Shown: positions 17,169-27,660, counted from the stretch's first letter. The stretch is DNA of 64,000 nucleotides from Mycobacterium simulans (GCF_900232995.1 NZ_OCVX01000007.1:1-64000); one strand, 5' to 3'. Numbers and translations are program-made. Notes: generated by a model not told the origin, from the sequence alone.

Positions 17169-18061
17169 GAGGCCTCAGGCGTCAACGCAAGCCGTTGTGC
17201 GCAGGCCGACAAGACGTCCTTGGCCTGTTCGATCTCGGTGGTTAGCGGCATGGCCAACACGATCCGGTCGGCGCCCTGGTCAACCATGCTGGCGGCGCGT
17301 TCGGCATCGATCTTGTTCACCAGGTGGCCCAGAGACACCTCAAGGCTCGCCGGATCACGACCCACCGACGACGCCTCCGCACGCATCAGCGCGATCAGCG
17401 AAGCCAGTTTCGGACCGGTTACGCCCAGCGGCTGAAATCCGTCGCCGAAGCGTCCGGCGCGGCGGGCGGCCGCACGGGTGTGCCCCCCGATGTGAATCGG
17501 AAGTCGCGCAACCGGTTTGGGGTAGCACATGGCGTTGTCGAAGCTGAAGAACTCGCCGTGATAGGACGCGCCGTGCGGTTGGTCGGTCCAGAGCGCGCGC
17601 AATACGGCCAACTGCTCGTCGGCCCGGCGCCCGCGGCTTTCGAAATCCGCTCCGCATGCCTCGAGCTCCTCCTTGAGCCAGCCCACACCAACGCAGAGCC
17701 GCAGTCTGCCGCCGGAAAGAGCATCAACAGTGGCTGCGCGCTTGGCGAGCACGACCGGATGATGGTTGGGCAGCACCAAGACTCCGGTGGCCAGTTTCAG
17801 CCGCGTGGTACGGCCGGCAAGAAAACCAAGCAGGTCGAGCGGGTCGGGGATCGGACAGTCAGGTGCCAACTCAACCCGGCCGGAACTGTCATACGGATAG
17901 ACACTGTCGTACCGCGTGACCAGGACGGTGTGCTCAACGACGATGATGGACTCGAAGCCGCAGGCCTCGAGGTGCTGCGCGAAGGCCGTCATCCAGTCCG
18001 GGTTCGCGGTGACGCCGGCAGCCACTGGAGCAACGACACCCACCTTCAGCGGGAACTTCAT
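17165..18061 (-). CDS. LLM-class (F420-dependent-type) flavin oxidoreductase
   Basis: A 298-residue TIM-barrel protein of the luciferase-like monooxygenase family, in the mycobacterial TIGR03619-like style that usually binds F420. Supporting stretches: LATGVLVLPNHHPVVLAKRAATVDALSGGR at residues 90-120, GVGWLKEE near 127, and PIHIGGHTRAAARRAGRFGDGF near 195. Start ATG 18061 (MKFPLKVGVVAPV). It lies 25 bp after malQ and overlaps the SnoaL-like gene, so malQ, this gene and the SnoaL-like gene may form an operon. It is an extra gene relative to H37Rv's order. Confidence 0.83.
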   Translation of the reverse strand: MKFPLKVGVVAPVAAGVTANPDWMTAFAQHLEACGFESIIVVEHTVLVTRYDSVYPYDSSGRVELAPDCPIPDPLDLLGFLAGRTTRLKLATGVLVLPNHHPVVLAKRAATVDALSGGRLRLCVGVGWLKEELEACGADFESRGRRADEQLAVLRALWTDQPHGASYHGEFFSFDNAMCYPKPVARLPIHIGGHTRAAARRAGRFGDGFQPLGVTGPKLASLIALMRAEASSVGRDPASLEVSLGHLVNKIDAERAASMVDQGADRIVLAMPLTTEIEQAKDVLSACAQRLALTPEAS

Positions 18062-18086
18062 GGCAACCGAAGCTAACAGGTGGGCC

Positions 18087-20237
18087 TCAGGTGCCGGCAG
18101 GGCTCGTCTGAGCGCGCACCGCCTCCGCCAGACTGGCCGCCCTGCGGTCGGTGAAGATGTCCTCAAGCAGCATCTGCCGGCCGTTGGGTCCGGTCAGGGG
18201 GACCCGCCAGTTCGGGTACTCGTCGGTGGTGCCGGGTTGGTTCTGTGTCCGACGGTCACCGACCGCATCGGTCAGCGCGACCCCCAACATCCGCGACGGA
18301 GTTCGGCCCAGGTAACGGTAAAGCGCCAGAATCGTTTGTTCCGGGTCCCCGATTTCTGGGTCGGTGTCTTCAAGTAATCCGACTCGGCGCAACTCGGCCA
18401 GCCAAGCCTGCCGTTCGGCCCGAGCGGACTCGAGTTCGGCCTCGACCGGGCGGGTGAGCAATCCCAGTGACTCCCGTAGCCGCACATGATCGCCGGCCAG
18501 GTAGCCCGCGGTCGGCGGCAAGTCATGGGTGGTAACCGAGGACAAGCAGTACTCCCGCCAACGCTCTGCCGGCAGCGGGCCGCCATTTCCCTCGCGATCC
18601 TGCTCAAACCAGAGAATCGAGGTGCCCAGCAGGCCACGCAACAACAGGTAGTCGCGCACCCAGGGTTCGACGGTGCCGAGATCTTCGCCGACGATGAGCG
18701 CACCGGCCCGATGGGCTTCCAGTGCGACGATGCCGATCATCGCTTCATGGTCGTAGCGCACGTACGTGCCCTCGGTGGGCGGCGCGCCCTCGGGAATCCA
18801 CCACAGTCGGAACAAGCCGATGATGTGGTCGATGCGCACGCCGCCGGCGTGCCTCAGCATCGCCTGGATCAGTGCGCGAAACGGTCGATACTCCTGCTCT
18901 TCCAGCCGGTCCGGTCGCCACGGTGGCTGTGACCAGTCCTGACCGAGTTGATTGAACTCATCGGGCGGCGCGCCCGCGGTCACGCCCAGCCCCAGCACGT
19001 CTTGTAGTGCCCAGGCATCGGCTCCGTCGGGGTGCACGCCAACCGCGAGATCATGCATGATGCCCAACGACATTCCGGCCCGTTTGGCCTGTGATTGGGC
19101 CGCCGCGAGCTGCTCGTCGAGCTGCCATTGCAGCCAGCGATGGAAATCGACCGCTTCCTTATTCTTATGGACGAACTTCGCGACACCCGAGGCGTCCGGA
19201 TGTTGCAGCGACTTCGGCCAGCGATGCCAGTCACCGCCGTACTTCTCGGCCAGCGCACACCAGGTGGCGAAATCATCCAGGGCGCGGCCCTCCCGGGCAC
19301 GAAAGGCGGCGTAGGCCAATTCGCGTGCCGCCGACCGTGGCACCCGGTGGATGAGTTGGAGGGCCGCCCGCTTGGCCGCCCACGCTGCGTCACGGTCGAT
19401 GGCGTCGAGCTGGTCGGCCAGGCGCTGCACGTCCCCTCGTAACCGCCGCAGCCGGCCCCGCTTGGGCAGGTCGACGGCTTCTGGAATGGCCTCGACCCGT
19501 AGGTAGATGGGGTTGACGAAGCGCCGCGATGTCGGCAGATAGGGCGACGGCTCCATCGGCGCCGTGAGTGTCGCCGCATGCAGGGGATTGACCAGCACAT
19601 AGTCAGCGCCGTGCCGAGAAGCCGACCACAGCGCCAGATCGGCGAGGTCGGTGAGATCGCCGATGCCCCACGACTGCCGCGACCGCACGCTGTACAGCTG
19701 GATGGCCAGGCCCCAGGCGCGGCGGGTTGCGAGCTTTTCCGGCAGCCCGAGCCAGTCCGGCGTCACGATGAGTGCGGTGCTGGTCTGGTAGTCACCGGAA
19801 CGCAGATGCGCGCGGTGATAGCCGAGCGGCAGGTCAGCGGGCAATACGAAGCTCGCCTCGCCGACCCAGCGCCCGTCAAGACCAAATGGCGGAGTGAAGT
19901 TGTCCACCTGCACCACCCCGTCCCGTATGGTGCCGTCCTCCAGGCGCAACCACACTTCGGCGGGAGCGCCATGGGTTACATGCGCCCAGAACCGCGTCTG
20001 GGCGCCGGCGCGCGCAACAATGACCGGCGGCAACGGGCGCGCCCAATAGGACCGCAGATGTGCAGTCAGGGCGGCGTTGCGCTGCTGTTCGGTCTCAGCA
20101 GAAACGTCTAGGGCAGCCAGAACGGCCACCAGCGTGGTCTCGGAAACGACCACATGGCGACCCATCCAGTCCTCATACCCGGTGGCGATGCCGAAGCGCC
20201 TGGCAAGTTCGACCAGAGAGGGCGCGAGCTCAGTCAT
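18087..20237 (-). CDS. malQ: 4-alpha-glucanotransferase (amylomaltase)
   Basis: A 716-residue GH77 enzyme that transfers alpha-1,4-glucans in maltodextrin and glycogen turnover. GH77 landmarks: YSVRSRQSWGIGDLTDL near residue 190, VRIDHIIGLFRLWWIP (nucleophile Asp) near 450, VGEDLGTVEPWV (acid/base Glu) near 500, and SVTTHDLPPTAGY near 575 (third Asp). A mycobacterial N-terminal beta extension precedes the barrel. Start ATG 20237 (MTELAPSL). It is divergent from eccB5. Confidence 0.95.
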   Translation of the reverse strand: MTELAPSLVELARRFGIATGYEDWMGRHVVVSETTLVAVLAALDVSAETEQQRNAALTAHLRSYWARPLPPVIVARAGAQTRFWAHVTHGAPAEVWLRLEDGTIRDGVVQVDNFTPPFGLDGRWVGEASFVLPADLPLGYHRAHLRSGDYQTSTALIVTPDWLGLPEKLATRRAWGLAIQLYSVRSRQSWGIGDLTDLADLALWSASRHGADYVLVNPLHAATLTAPMEPSPYLPTSRRFVNPIYLRVEAIPEAVDLPKRGRLRRLRGDVQRLADQLDAIDRDAAWAAKRAALQLIHRVPRSAARELAYAAFRAREGRALDDFATWCALAEKYGGDWHRWPKSLQHPDASGVAKFVHKNKEAVDFHRWLQWQLDEQLAAAQSQAKRAGMSLGIMHDLAVGVHPDGADAWALQDVLGLGVTAGAPPDEFNQLGQDWSQPPWRPDRLEEQEYRPFRALIQAMLRHAGGVRIDHIIGLFRLWWIPEGAPPTEGTYVRYDHEAMIGIVALEAHRAGALIVGEDLGTVEPWVRDYLLLRGLLGTSILWFEQDREGNGGPLPAERWREYCLSSVTTHDLPPTAGYLAGDHVRLRESLGLLTRPVEAELESARAERQAWLAELRRVGLLEDTDPEIGDPEQTILALYRYLGRTPSRMLGVALTDAVGDRRTQNQPGTTDEYPNWRVPLTGPNGRQMLLEDIFTDRRAASLAEAVRAQTSPAGT

Positions 20238-20572
20238 GTCGCCAATCTTGCGTCTGGCACCCGCACCTGGTGAGGGCGGGGCAATTTGCCCGTCTGGGGC
20301 CACCGCGCGGCCAATAGAGTCGTATCATTACGTCCCAGGTCAGCGCGATGGACCGGGGAGTGGATGTCTCGACAGGCCGACTTGGTCATTCGCCGCTACC
20401 ATGCCTTTGAAGACACGGTGAAATCTTGGGGGATTCCAGCGCGGTCGGCGCCAGCGTGGCGAGGCCTGTTCGGGTGCCCTACGGTTATCGAAGTGACTAG
20501 CGCTTGCCAACCATGCAGGCCGAATAAGCAGGTCAATATCCAGGCGTTTTGACAGACCGGATGGTGAATTAG
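20238..20572. promoter_or_regulatory. Divergent intergenic region malQ / eccB5
   Basis: 335 bp without a supported gene. It must hold the promoters of malQ (minus) and of the ESX-5 operon (plus). No clear palindrome, stem-loop or Shine-Dalgarno-led small ORF was found. eccB5 itself begins with GTG at 20573 and lacks a strong ribosome site. Confidence 0.5.
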
Positions 20573-22093
20573 GTGGCTGAAGAAAGCCGGGGACAGCGAG
20601 GTTCGGGCTACGGGCTCGGGTTGTCTACGCGGACCCAGGTAACGGGTTATCAGTTCCTGGCGCGCCGAACCGCCATGGCGTTGACCCGCTGGCGTGTTCG
20701 GATGGAGATCGAACCGGGCCGGCGTCAGACACTGGCGGTGGTTGCGTCGATATCGGCGGCGCTGGTGATCTGTCTGGGCGCGCTGCTGTGGTCGTTTATC
20801 AGCCCATCGGGCCAAATAAACGACTCACCGATCATCGCCGACCGTGACTCCGGCGCGCTTTACGTCCGGGTGGGGGACAGGTTGTACCCGGCGCTGAATC
20901 TGGCATCGGCGCGACTGATCACTGGGCGACCAAACAACCCGCACCTCGTTCGGTCCAGCCAGATCGCCAGCCTGCCGCACGGGCCGCTGGTCGGAATTCC
21001 GGGCGCGCCGTCGGAATTCGCGCCAAAGAATCCGCCCGCGTCGTCGTGGCTGGTATGTGACACCGTGGCCACGTCGACCGGTGTCGGCTCTCCCGGGGGC
21101 GTCACGGTGACGGTCATCGACGGCACCCCCGACCTGACCGGCCACCGGCGGATCCTGAGCGGATCGGACGCCGTGGTGCTGAACTATGGCGGCAGCACGT
21201 GGGTCATCCGGGAAGGACGCCGGTCGAAAATCGACGCAACGGACCGGTCGGTGTTGTTGCCGTTGGGGTTGACACCGGAGCAAGTCAGTCAGGCGAAGCC
21301 CATGAGCCATGCGCTATACGACGCCCTGCCGGTGGGACCCGAGTTGTTGGTGCCAGAAGTGCCTAACGCGGGTGCACCGGCAACCTTTCCGGGCGCTCCC
21401 GGCCCCGTCGGGACCATAATCGTTACACCGCAAATCAGTGGGCCACAACAGTATTCGCTGGTTCTGGTCGATGGAGTGCAAACGCTTCCGCCGCTGGTGG
21501 CCCAGATCCTGCAGAACGCGGGCCGCCCGGGCAACACCAAACCCGTCACCGTTGAGCCCTCAGCGCTGGCGAAGATGCCGGTGGTCAACAGGCTGGATCT
21601 GTCGGCCTACCCGGACAATCCGTTGAACGTGCTCGATATCCGGGAGAATCCGTCCACCTGCTGGTGGTGGGAAAGAACCGCCGGTGAAAACCGGGCCCGC
21701 GTCGAGGTGGTGTCCGGGCCGACCATTCCGGTCGCGCCGAATGAGATGAAAAGAGTGGTGGAGCTGGTAAAGGCCGACATGTCTGGCCGAGAAGCAGACC
21801 AGGTTTATTTCGGGCCCAACTACGCGAACTTCGTAGCCGTCACCGGCAATAACCCGGCCGCCCAGACGGCGGAATCGCTGTGGTGGCTCACCAACGCCGG
21901 CGCCCGGTTCGGAGTGGAAGACAGTAAGGAAGCACGCGAGGCGTTGGGTTTGACGTTGCAGCCAAGTCTGGCGCCGTGGGTGGCGCTGCGGCTGTTGCCA
22001 CAGGGGCCGACGCTGTCACGAGCGGATGCGCTGGTCGAGCACGACACCCTACCGATGGACATGACCCCTGCAGAGTTGGTGGTACCAAAGTGA
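20573..22093 (+). CDS. eccB5: ESX-5 type VII secretion component EccB5
   Basis: A 506-residue membrane-anchored periplasmic subunit of the ESX-5 secretion machine. A short cytosolic N-terminus precedes a single membrane segment at residues about 52-72 (LAVVASISAALVICLGALLW). The large periplasmic domain has EccB repeat folds and Cys residues (WLVCDTV, STCWWWERTA) that likely form a disulfide. Start GTG 20573; the length matches what I recall for Rv1782. The stop overlaps the eccC5 start (GTGA at 22090-22093). Confidence 0.97.
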   Translation: MAEESRGQRGSGYGLGLSTRTQVTGYQFLARRTAMALTRWRVRMEIEPGRRQTLAVVASISAALVICLGALLWSFISPSGQINDSPIIADRDSGALYVRVGDRLYPALNLASARLITGRPNNPHLVRSSQIASLPHGPLVGIPGAPSEFAPKNPPASSWLVCDTVATSTGVGSPGGVTVTVIDGTPDLTGHRRILSGSDAVVLNYGGSTWVIREGRRSKIDATDRSVLLPLGLTPEQVSQAKPMSHALYDALPVGPELLVPEVPNAGAPATFPGAPGPVGTIIVTPQISGPQQYSLVLVDGVQTLPPLVAQILQNAGRPGNTKPVTVEPSALAKMPVVNRLDLSAYPDNPLNVLDIRENPSTCWWWERTAGENRARVEVVSGPTIPVAPNEMKRVVELVKADMSGREADQVYFGPNYANFVAVTGNNPAAQTAESLWWLTNAGARFGVEDSKEAREALGLTLQPSLAPWVALRLLPQGPTLSRADALVEHDTLPMDMTPAELVVPK

Positions 22094-25000
22094 AACGTGG
22101 TTTTGCGCGCCCAACACCGGAAAAGGCTCCGGTAATCAAGCCCGAAAACATCGTCCTACCAACACCGTTGAGCATCCCCCCGCCGGAGGGGAAGCCGTGG
22201 TGGATTGTCGTAGTTGGCGTCGTCGTGATCGGTCTGCTGGGCGGCATGGTGGCCATGACCTTCGCGAGCGGTTCACACGTGTTCGGGGGCGTGGGCTCGA
22301 TCTTCCCGATCTTCATGATCGGCGGGATGATGATGATGATGTTCGGCGGCCGGTTCGGCGGTCAGCAGCAGATGAGCCGGCCGAAATTGGACGCCATGCG
22401 CGCCCAGTTCATGCTGATGCTGGACATGCTGCGCGAGACGGCTCAGGAGTCCGCCGACAGCATGGACGCCAATTACCGGTGGTTCCACCCGGCGCCCACC
22501 TCGCTGGCGGCAGCAGTGGGATCGTCGCGGATGTGGGAGCGCAAGCCCGACGGCAAGGACCTCAACTTCGGAGTGGTCCGGGTCGGCGTTGGAATGACGC
22601 GCCCCGAGGTGACCTGGGGTGAACCCCAAAACATGCCCACCGATATCGAGCTGGAGCCGGTAACGGGCAAAGCCCTGCAGGAATTTGGGCGCTATCAAAG
22701 CGTCGTCTACAACCTGCCCAAGATGGTTTCCCTGCTGGTTGAGCCCTGGTACGCGCTGGACGGAACGCGCGAGCAGGTACTGGGATTGATGCGGGCAATC
22801 ATCTGCCAGCTGACGTTCTCCCACGGGCCTGACCATGTCCAGATGATCGTTGTCAGTTCCGATCTGCAGGAATGGGACTGGGTGAAATGGCTTCCGCACT
22901 TCGGCGATTCGCGGCGCCATGATGCGGCGGGGAATGCGCGGATGGTCTACAGCTCGGTGCGCGAGTTCGCGGCTGAGCAAGCCGAGTTATTCGCCGGCCG
23001 TGGGTCTTTCACGCCGCGGCACGCTAGTTCTTCGGCGCAGACCCCGACACCCCACACCGTGATCATCGCGGACGTCGAGGACCCCCAATGGGAGTACGTG
23101 ATCAGCGCGGAGGGCGTCGACGGGGTGACGTTCTTCGACCTGACCGGTTCTTCGATGTGGACAGATGTCCCTGAGCGGAGATTGCAGTTCGACGAGGTTG
23201 GCGTGATCGAAGCCTTGCCCCGCGACCGCGACACCTGGATGGTGATCGACGACAAGGCTTGGTTCTTCGCCCTCGCCGACCGACTCAGCATCGCCGAGGC
23301 GGAGGAGTTTGCCCAGAAGCTGGCGCAGTGGCGGCTCGCCGAGGCTTACGAAGAGATCGGCCAGCGGGTCGCCCACATTGGCGCCCGAGACATTTTGGCC
23401 TACTACGGGATTGACGATCCCGCGGACATCGACTTCGACGCGTTGTGGGGCAGCCGCACCGACACCATGGGCCGGTCCCGGTTGCGGGCACCCTTCGGCA
23501 ATCGATCCGATAACGGCGAGCTGCTGTTCTTGGACATGAAGTCGCTTGATGAAGGCGGCGACGGCCCTCACGGGGTCATGTCGGGAACCACCGGTTCCGG
23601 CAAGTCGACACTCGTGCGGACCGTGATCGAATCGCTGATGCTGAGCCACCCGCCCGAAGAGTTGCAGTTCGTTCTGGCTGACCTCAAGGGTGGTTCGGCG
23701 GTGAAGCCGTTCGCCGGGGTGCCGCACGTGTCGCGCATCATCACCGACCTTGAAGAAGACCAGGCGCTCATGGAGCGCTTCCTGGACGCGCTGTGGGGCG
23801 AGATCGCGCGCCGCAAGGCGATCTGCGACAGCGCGGGCGTCGACGACGCCAAGGAGTACAACTCGGTGCGGGCCAGGATGCGGGCACGCGGCCAGGACAT
23901 GGCGCCGCTGCCGATGCTGGTGGTGGTCATCGATGAGTTCTACGAATGGTTCCGGATCATGCCGACGGCCGTCGATGTCCTCGACTCGATCGGCAGGCAG
24001 GGCCGTGCCTATTGGATCCACCTGATGATGGCCTCCCAGACCATTGAGAGCCGAGCCGAAAAGCTCATGGAGAACATGGGTTACCGTCTGGTGCTGAAGG
24101 CGCGCACCGCCGGCGCGGCGCAGGCGGCCGGCGTCCCCAATGCGGTGAACCTGCCGGCTCAGGCCGGTCTGGGCTACTTCCGGAAGAGTCTTGAGGACAT
24201 CATCCGGTTCCAGGCCGAGTTCCTGTGGCGGGACTACTTCCCCGCCCCCCCAATTGACGGCGAGGGACAGCCCGTATTCGTGCACAGCATCGATTACGTG
24301 CGCCCGCAACTGTTTACCAACGATTTCACCCCGCTCGAGGTGAGTGTGGGTGGCCCCGAGGTCGAACCGGTGGCCTCGTTCACGAATGGCGAGGTTCTCG
24401 ATGTGGACGAGGACCTAGACGAGGAAGAGGAAGCGATCAGGACACCGAAGGTCGGGACGGTGATCATCGATCAGCTGCGCAAGATCAAGTTCGAGCCGTA
24501 CCGGCTCTGGCAACCCCCCCTCACCCAGCCCGTCGCCATCGACGAATTAGTGAACCGGTTCCTCGGACGCCAGTGGCAAAAGGACTACGGCACGGCCAGG
24601 GATCTGGTGTTCCCGATCGGGATCATCGACCGTCCGTTCAAGCATGACCAGCCGCCGTGGACGGTCGACACCTCCGGGCCTGGTGCCAACGTTCTGATTC
24701 TGGGCGCCGGCGGTTCGGGCAAGACGACGGCGCTGCAGACATTGATCTGTTCGGCTGCCTTGACCCACACTCCAGAGCAGGTCCAGTTCTACTGCTTGGC
24801 ATACAGCAGCACCGCATTGACCACGGTGGCCCAATTGCCCCACGTGGGCGAGGTGGCAGGTCCCACGGATCCGTACGGTGTCCGCCGGACGGTAGCCGAG
24901 CTGTTGGCGCTGGTGCGCGAGCGCAAGCGCAGCTTCCTCGAATACGGCATCGCGTCGATGGAGATGTTCCGCCGCCGCAAGTTCGGCGGGGAGGCCGGGC

Positions 25001-26253
25001 CGGTGCCCAACGACGGGTTCGGCGACGTCTACCTGGTGATCGACAACTACCGGGCGCTGGCCGAGGAAAACGAGGTGTTGATCGAGCAGGTCAACGTGAT
25101 CATCAACCAGGGCCCCTCGTTCGGCGTCCACGTGGTGGTCACCGCCGATCGTGAATCCGAGCTGCGGCCACCGGTGCGTAGCGGCTTCGGTTCGCGTGTC
25201 GAGCTGCGCCTGGCTGCAGTCGAGGACGCCAAGCTGGTTCGTTCCAGGTTCGCCAAGGACGTTCCGGTCAAGCCGGGCCGCGGCATGGTTGCGGTTAACT
25301 ACGTCCGGCTCGACAGCGACCCGCAGGCTGGTTTGCACACCCTCGTCGCCCGCCCGGCGCTGGCCAGCACGGCCGACAATGTCTTCGAATGCGACAGCGT
25401 GGTTGCCGCGGTCAGCCGGCTCACGAGCGCACAGGCACCGCCGGTGCGTCGGCTGCCGGCCAGGTTCGGCGTGGAGCAAGTGCGCGAACTGGCCGCGCGC
25501 GACACCCGTCAAAATGTTGGCGCGGGCGGAATCGCCTGGGCGATATCGGAATTGGATTTGCAGCCGGTTTACCTCAACTTCGCCGAGAACTCGCACTTGA
25601 TGGTGACGGGCCGACGCGAGTGTGGGCGTACCACGACGCTGGCCACCATCATGTCCGAAATCGGACGGTTGTATGCGCCGGGCGCCACCAGCGCACCGCA
25701 GCCTCCGCCGGGGCGGCCCTCTGCACAGGTATGGCTGGTCGATCCGCGTCGGCAGCTGCTGACCGCCCTGGGTTCGGACTATGTCGAGAAGTTCGCCTAC
25801 AACCTCGACGGCGTCGTTGCGATGATGGGTGAGCTATCCGCTGCCTTGGCCGGCCGTGAGCCACCGCCGGGTCTGTCCGCCGAAGAGCTGTTGTCGCGGT
25901 CGTGGTGGAGCGGTCCGGAGATCTTCCTGATCGTCGACGACATCCAGCAGCTGCCACCCGGCTTTGATTCGCCGCTGCACAAGGCAGTTCCGTTTGTGAA
26001 CAGAGCCGCCGATGTGGGCTTGCATGTGATCGTCACCCGTACCTTCGGTGGCTGGTCATCAGCCGGCAGCGACCCGATGCTGCGGGCGCTGCATCAGGCC
26101 AATGCGCCGTTGCTGGTGATGGACGCCGATCCCGATGAGGGCTTCATCCGCGGCAAGATGAAGGGCGGTCCGCTGCCCCGCGGTCGTGGTCTGCTGATGG
26201 CAGAGGACACCGGTGTGTTCGTACAGGTGGCAGCAACCGAGGTGCGCCGGTAA
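22090..26253 (+). CDS. eccC5: ESX-5 ATPase EccC5 (single-chain, three ATPase domains)
   Basis: A 1387-residue FtsK/SpoIIIE-type motor that recognises and powers export of EsxN, PE and PPE substrates. Two membrane segments lie near residues 38-85, then a DUF domain and three ATPase domains. Walker A sites: GTTGSGKST near residue 499 and GAGGSGKTT near 871; the third, GRRECGRTT near 1172, is degenerate. The start is GTG 22090, coupled to eccB5. It is one uninterrupted frame, whereas H37Rv was once annotated as Rv1783 plus Rv1784. Confidence 0.97.
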   Translation: MKRGFARPTPEKAPVIKPENIVLPTPLSIPPPEGKPWWIVVVGVVVIGLLGGMVAMTFASGSHVFGGVGSIFPIFMIGGMMMMMFGGRFGGQQQMSRPKLDAMRAQFMLMLDMLRETAQESADSMDANYRWFHPAPTSLAAAVGSSRMWERKPDGKDLNFGVVRVGVGMTRPEVTWGEPQNMPTDIELEPVTGKALQEFGRYQSVVYNLPKMVSLLVEPWYALDGTREQVLGLMRAIICQLTFSHGPDHVQMIVVSSDLQEWDWVKWLPHFGDSRRHDAAGNARMVYSSVREFAAEQAELFAGRGSFTPRHASSSAQTPTPHTVIIADVEDPQWEYVISAEGVDGVTFFDLTGSSMWTDVPERRLQFDEVGVIEALPRDRDTWMVIDDKAWFFALADRLSIAEAEEFAQKLAQWRLAEAYEEIGQRVAHIGARDILAYYGIDDPADIDFDALWGSRTDTMGRSRLRAPFGNRSDNGELLFLDMKSLDEGGDGPHGVMSGTTGSGKSTLVRTVIESLMLSHPPEELQFVLADLKGGSAVKPFAGVPHVSRIITDLEEDQALMERFLDALWGEIARRKAICDSAGVDDAKEYNSVRARMRARGQDMAPLPMLVVVIDEFYEWFRIMPTAVDVLDSIGRQGRAYWIHLMMASQTIESRAEKLMENMGYRLVLKARTAGAAQAAGVPNAVNLPAQAGLGYFRKSLEDIIRFQAEFLWRDYFPAPPIDGEGQPVFVHSIDYVRPQLFTNDFTPLEVSVGGPEVEPVASFTNGEVLDVDEDLDEEEEAIRTPKVGTVIIDQLRKIKFEPYRLWQPPLTQPVAIDELVNRFLGRQWQKDYGTARDLVFPIGIIDRPFKHDQPPWTVDTSGPGANVLILGAGGSGKTTALQTLICSAALTHTPEQVQFYCLAYSSTALTTVAQLPHVGEVAGPTDPYGVRRTVAELLALVRERKRSFLEYGIASMEMFRRRKFGGEAGPVPNDGFGDVYLVIDNYRALAEENEVLIEQVNVIINQGPSFGVHVVVTADRESELRPPVRSGFGSRVELRLAAVEDAKLVRSRFAKDVPVKPGRGMVAVNYVRLDSDPQAGLHTLVARPALASTADNVFECDSVVAAVSRLTSAQAPPVRRLPARFGVEQVRELAARDTRQNVGAGGIAWAISELDLQPVYLNFAENSHLMVTGRRECGRTTTLATIMSEIGRLYAPGATSAPQPPPGRPSAQVWLVDPRRQLLTALGSDYVEKFAYNLDGVVAMMGELSAALAGREPPPGLSAEELLSRSWWSGPEIFLIVDDIQQLPPGFDSPLHKAVPFVNRAADVGLHVIVTRTFGGWSSAGSDPMLRALHQANAPLLVMDADPDEGFIRGKMKGGPLPRGRGLLMAEDTGVFVQVAATEVRR

Positions 26254-26283
26254 TCCGCCACCGGCAAGGGCGCGGCGCCGGGC

Positions 26284-27462
26284 TCAGCTCCAGCGCAGGG
26301 GCAACGCCTTGAGCGCGAACGACTTTGACGGGAAACGGATCTCGGGTGTGTACCCCGGAGCCAGTTCGAACTCGGGGATTCGCTTCAGCCATTCGCCGAC
26401 AACGAGGGTGAGCTCTAAGCGCGCCAGGTGAGAACCCAGGCATCGGTGCGGTCCGCCGCCAAACCCCCAGTGGCGGTGCACCTTTCCGTCCATCACCAAG
26501 TCATCGGTGGATACCTCGTCGGTGCCGTCGCGGTTTATCGCGGCCATGCATAATCGCACGGGTGACCCTGCGGGCAGGGTCATGCCACCGACGTTGACAA
26601 TCTGCGTGGTAATCCGGGGGGCCACCGGCGCCGACGGCTCGAGGCGCACGATCTCTTCGATGAAAACCCTGATCTGCTTGGGATCGTCTCGAAGCATGGT
26701 GCGAAGCTGCGGTCGGCGCGCAAGTTCAAGCAAACAGAAACCCACCGCGGCGGTCACCGTGTCTAGCCCTGCGAGTATCAAGAGGTGACTCAGGCCCAAC
26801 ACTTCGATCTCGCTCAGCGGGTCCTCGCCGATGAGCACTTGCGACAAGACGTCCGGACCCGGGTTTTGTTTGCGTTCGGTGATCGCTTGTCCGAGGTATT
26901 CGAAGAGCTGGCGCGATGCCGCGATGTCGGCATCGGTCGGATAGGGCTTGTCCGATGTGGCGATGACAGCGTCTTTCCAGCCAATCAGGCGGTCGCGATC
27001 CTCCAGCGGCAGCCCGTAGAGAACCAGAAAGAGCTGAAACGGGAACAGATTCGCGAGGTCTGCCATGGCCTCACACTCACCACGGGTGGCGATGGCGTCG
27101 ATCAGGGCGACCGTATGTTCCAGCAGCACCGGTCGGACTTTGGCCAACGCCGCCGGGCTGAAGTACGGTTGCAGGATCCTGCGGTAGCGAGTGTGCTCCG
27201 GCGGGTCGAACGCCAGCGGCACCACGGGCAACGGATTCCCCGGCGGTTGGAGCGCTTCCTTCGAAGAGAAAACCTTCGTATTGCGCAGCGCCGAAAGCAC
27301 ATCCTCACGGCGGGTCAGGTAGTACCAGCCGTTCATGAACACCACCGGCCCGGCATCGCGGAGGATCTTCCACCCGAGACCTCTGTCGGCGGTCATCGGT
27401 AATGTCGAATACTCAAGGCGCGGCAGGTAAAACGAGCCTTGGCCGGCGTCGGGAGTGCTCAT
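26284..27462 (-). CDS. cyp143: Cytochrome P450 CYP143
   Basis: A 392-residue P450: I-helix AGLDTVTAA near residue 240, ExxR in EEIVR near 280, and heme loop FGGGPHRCLG with Cys341. Start ATG 27462 (MSTPDAGQG); upstream in-frame codons are ignored because they diverge from family N-termini. It is divergent from a 3Fe-4S ferredoxin gene that is a natural electron donor. Its position inside the ESX-5 locus is conserved in slow growers. Substrate unknown. Confidence 0.94.
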   Translation of the reverse strand: MSTPDAGQGSFYLPRLEYSTLPMTADRGLGWKILRDAGPVVFMNGWYYLTRREDVLSALRNTKVFSSKEALQPPGNPLPVVPLAFDPPEHTRYRRILQPYFSPAALAKVRPVLLEHTVALIDAIATRGECEAMADLANLFPFQLFLVLYGLPLEDRDRLIGWKDAVIATSDKPYPTDADIAASRQLFEYLGQAITERKQNPGPDVLSQVLIGEDPLSEIEVLGLSHLLILAGLDTVTAAVGFCLLELARRPQLRTMLRDDPKQIRVFIEEIVRLEPSAPVAPRITTQIVNVGGMTLPAGSPVRLCMAAINRDGTDEVSTDDLVMDGKVHRHWGFGGGPHRCLGSHLARLELTLVVGEWLKRIPEFELAPGYTPEIRFPSKSFALKALPLRWS

Positions 27463-27660
27463 GGTCTTTCGCTTGTCCGTCCTCTTGGTTGGCGGTAGCC
27501 GACGCAGCCAAGGCTGATGGCACAGCCAATATTGCACGTACAGCAGGACAGCCACCACTCGGCGGTTAGGCACATCCACCACCAGGTGTGCTGCCGTGCC
27601 GACCGGCTAATCTACGTCTGACCGATCCGGCGCGGGCCCGGAGCGGTCAGGAGGAAACCC

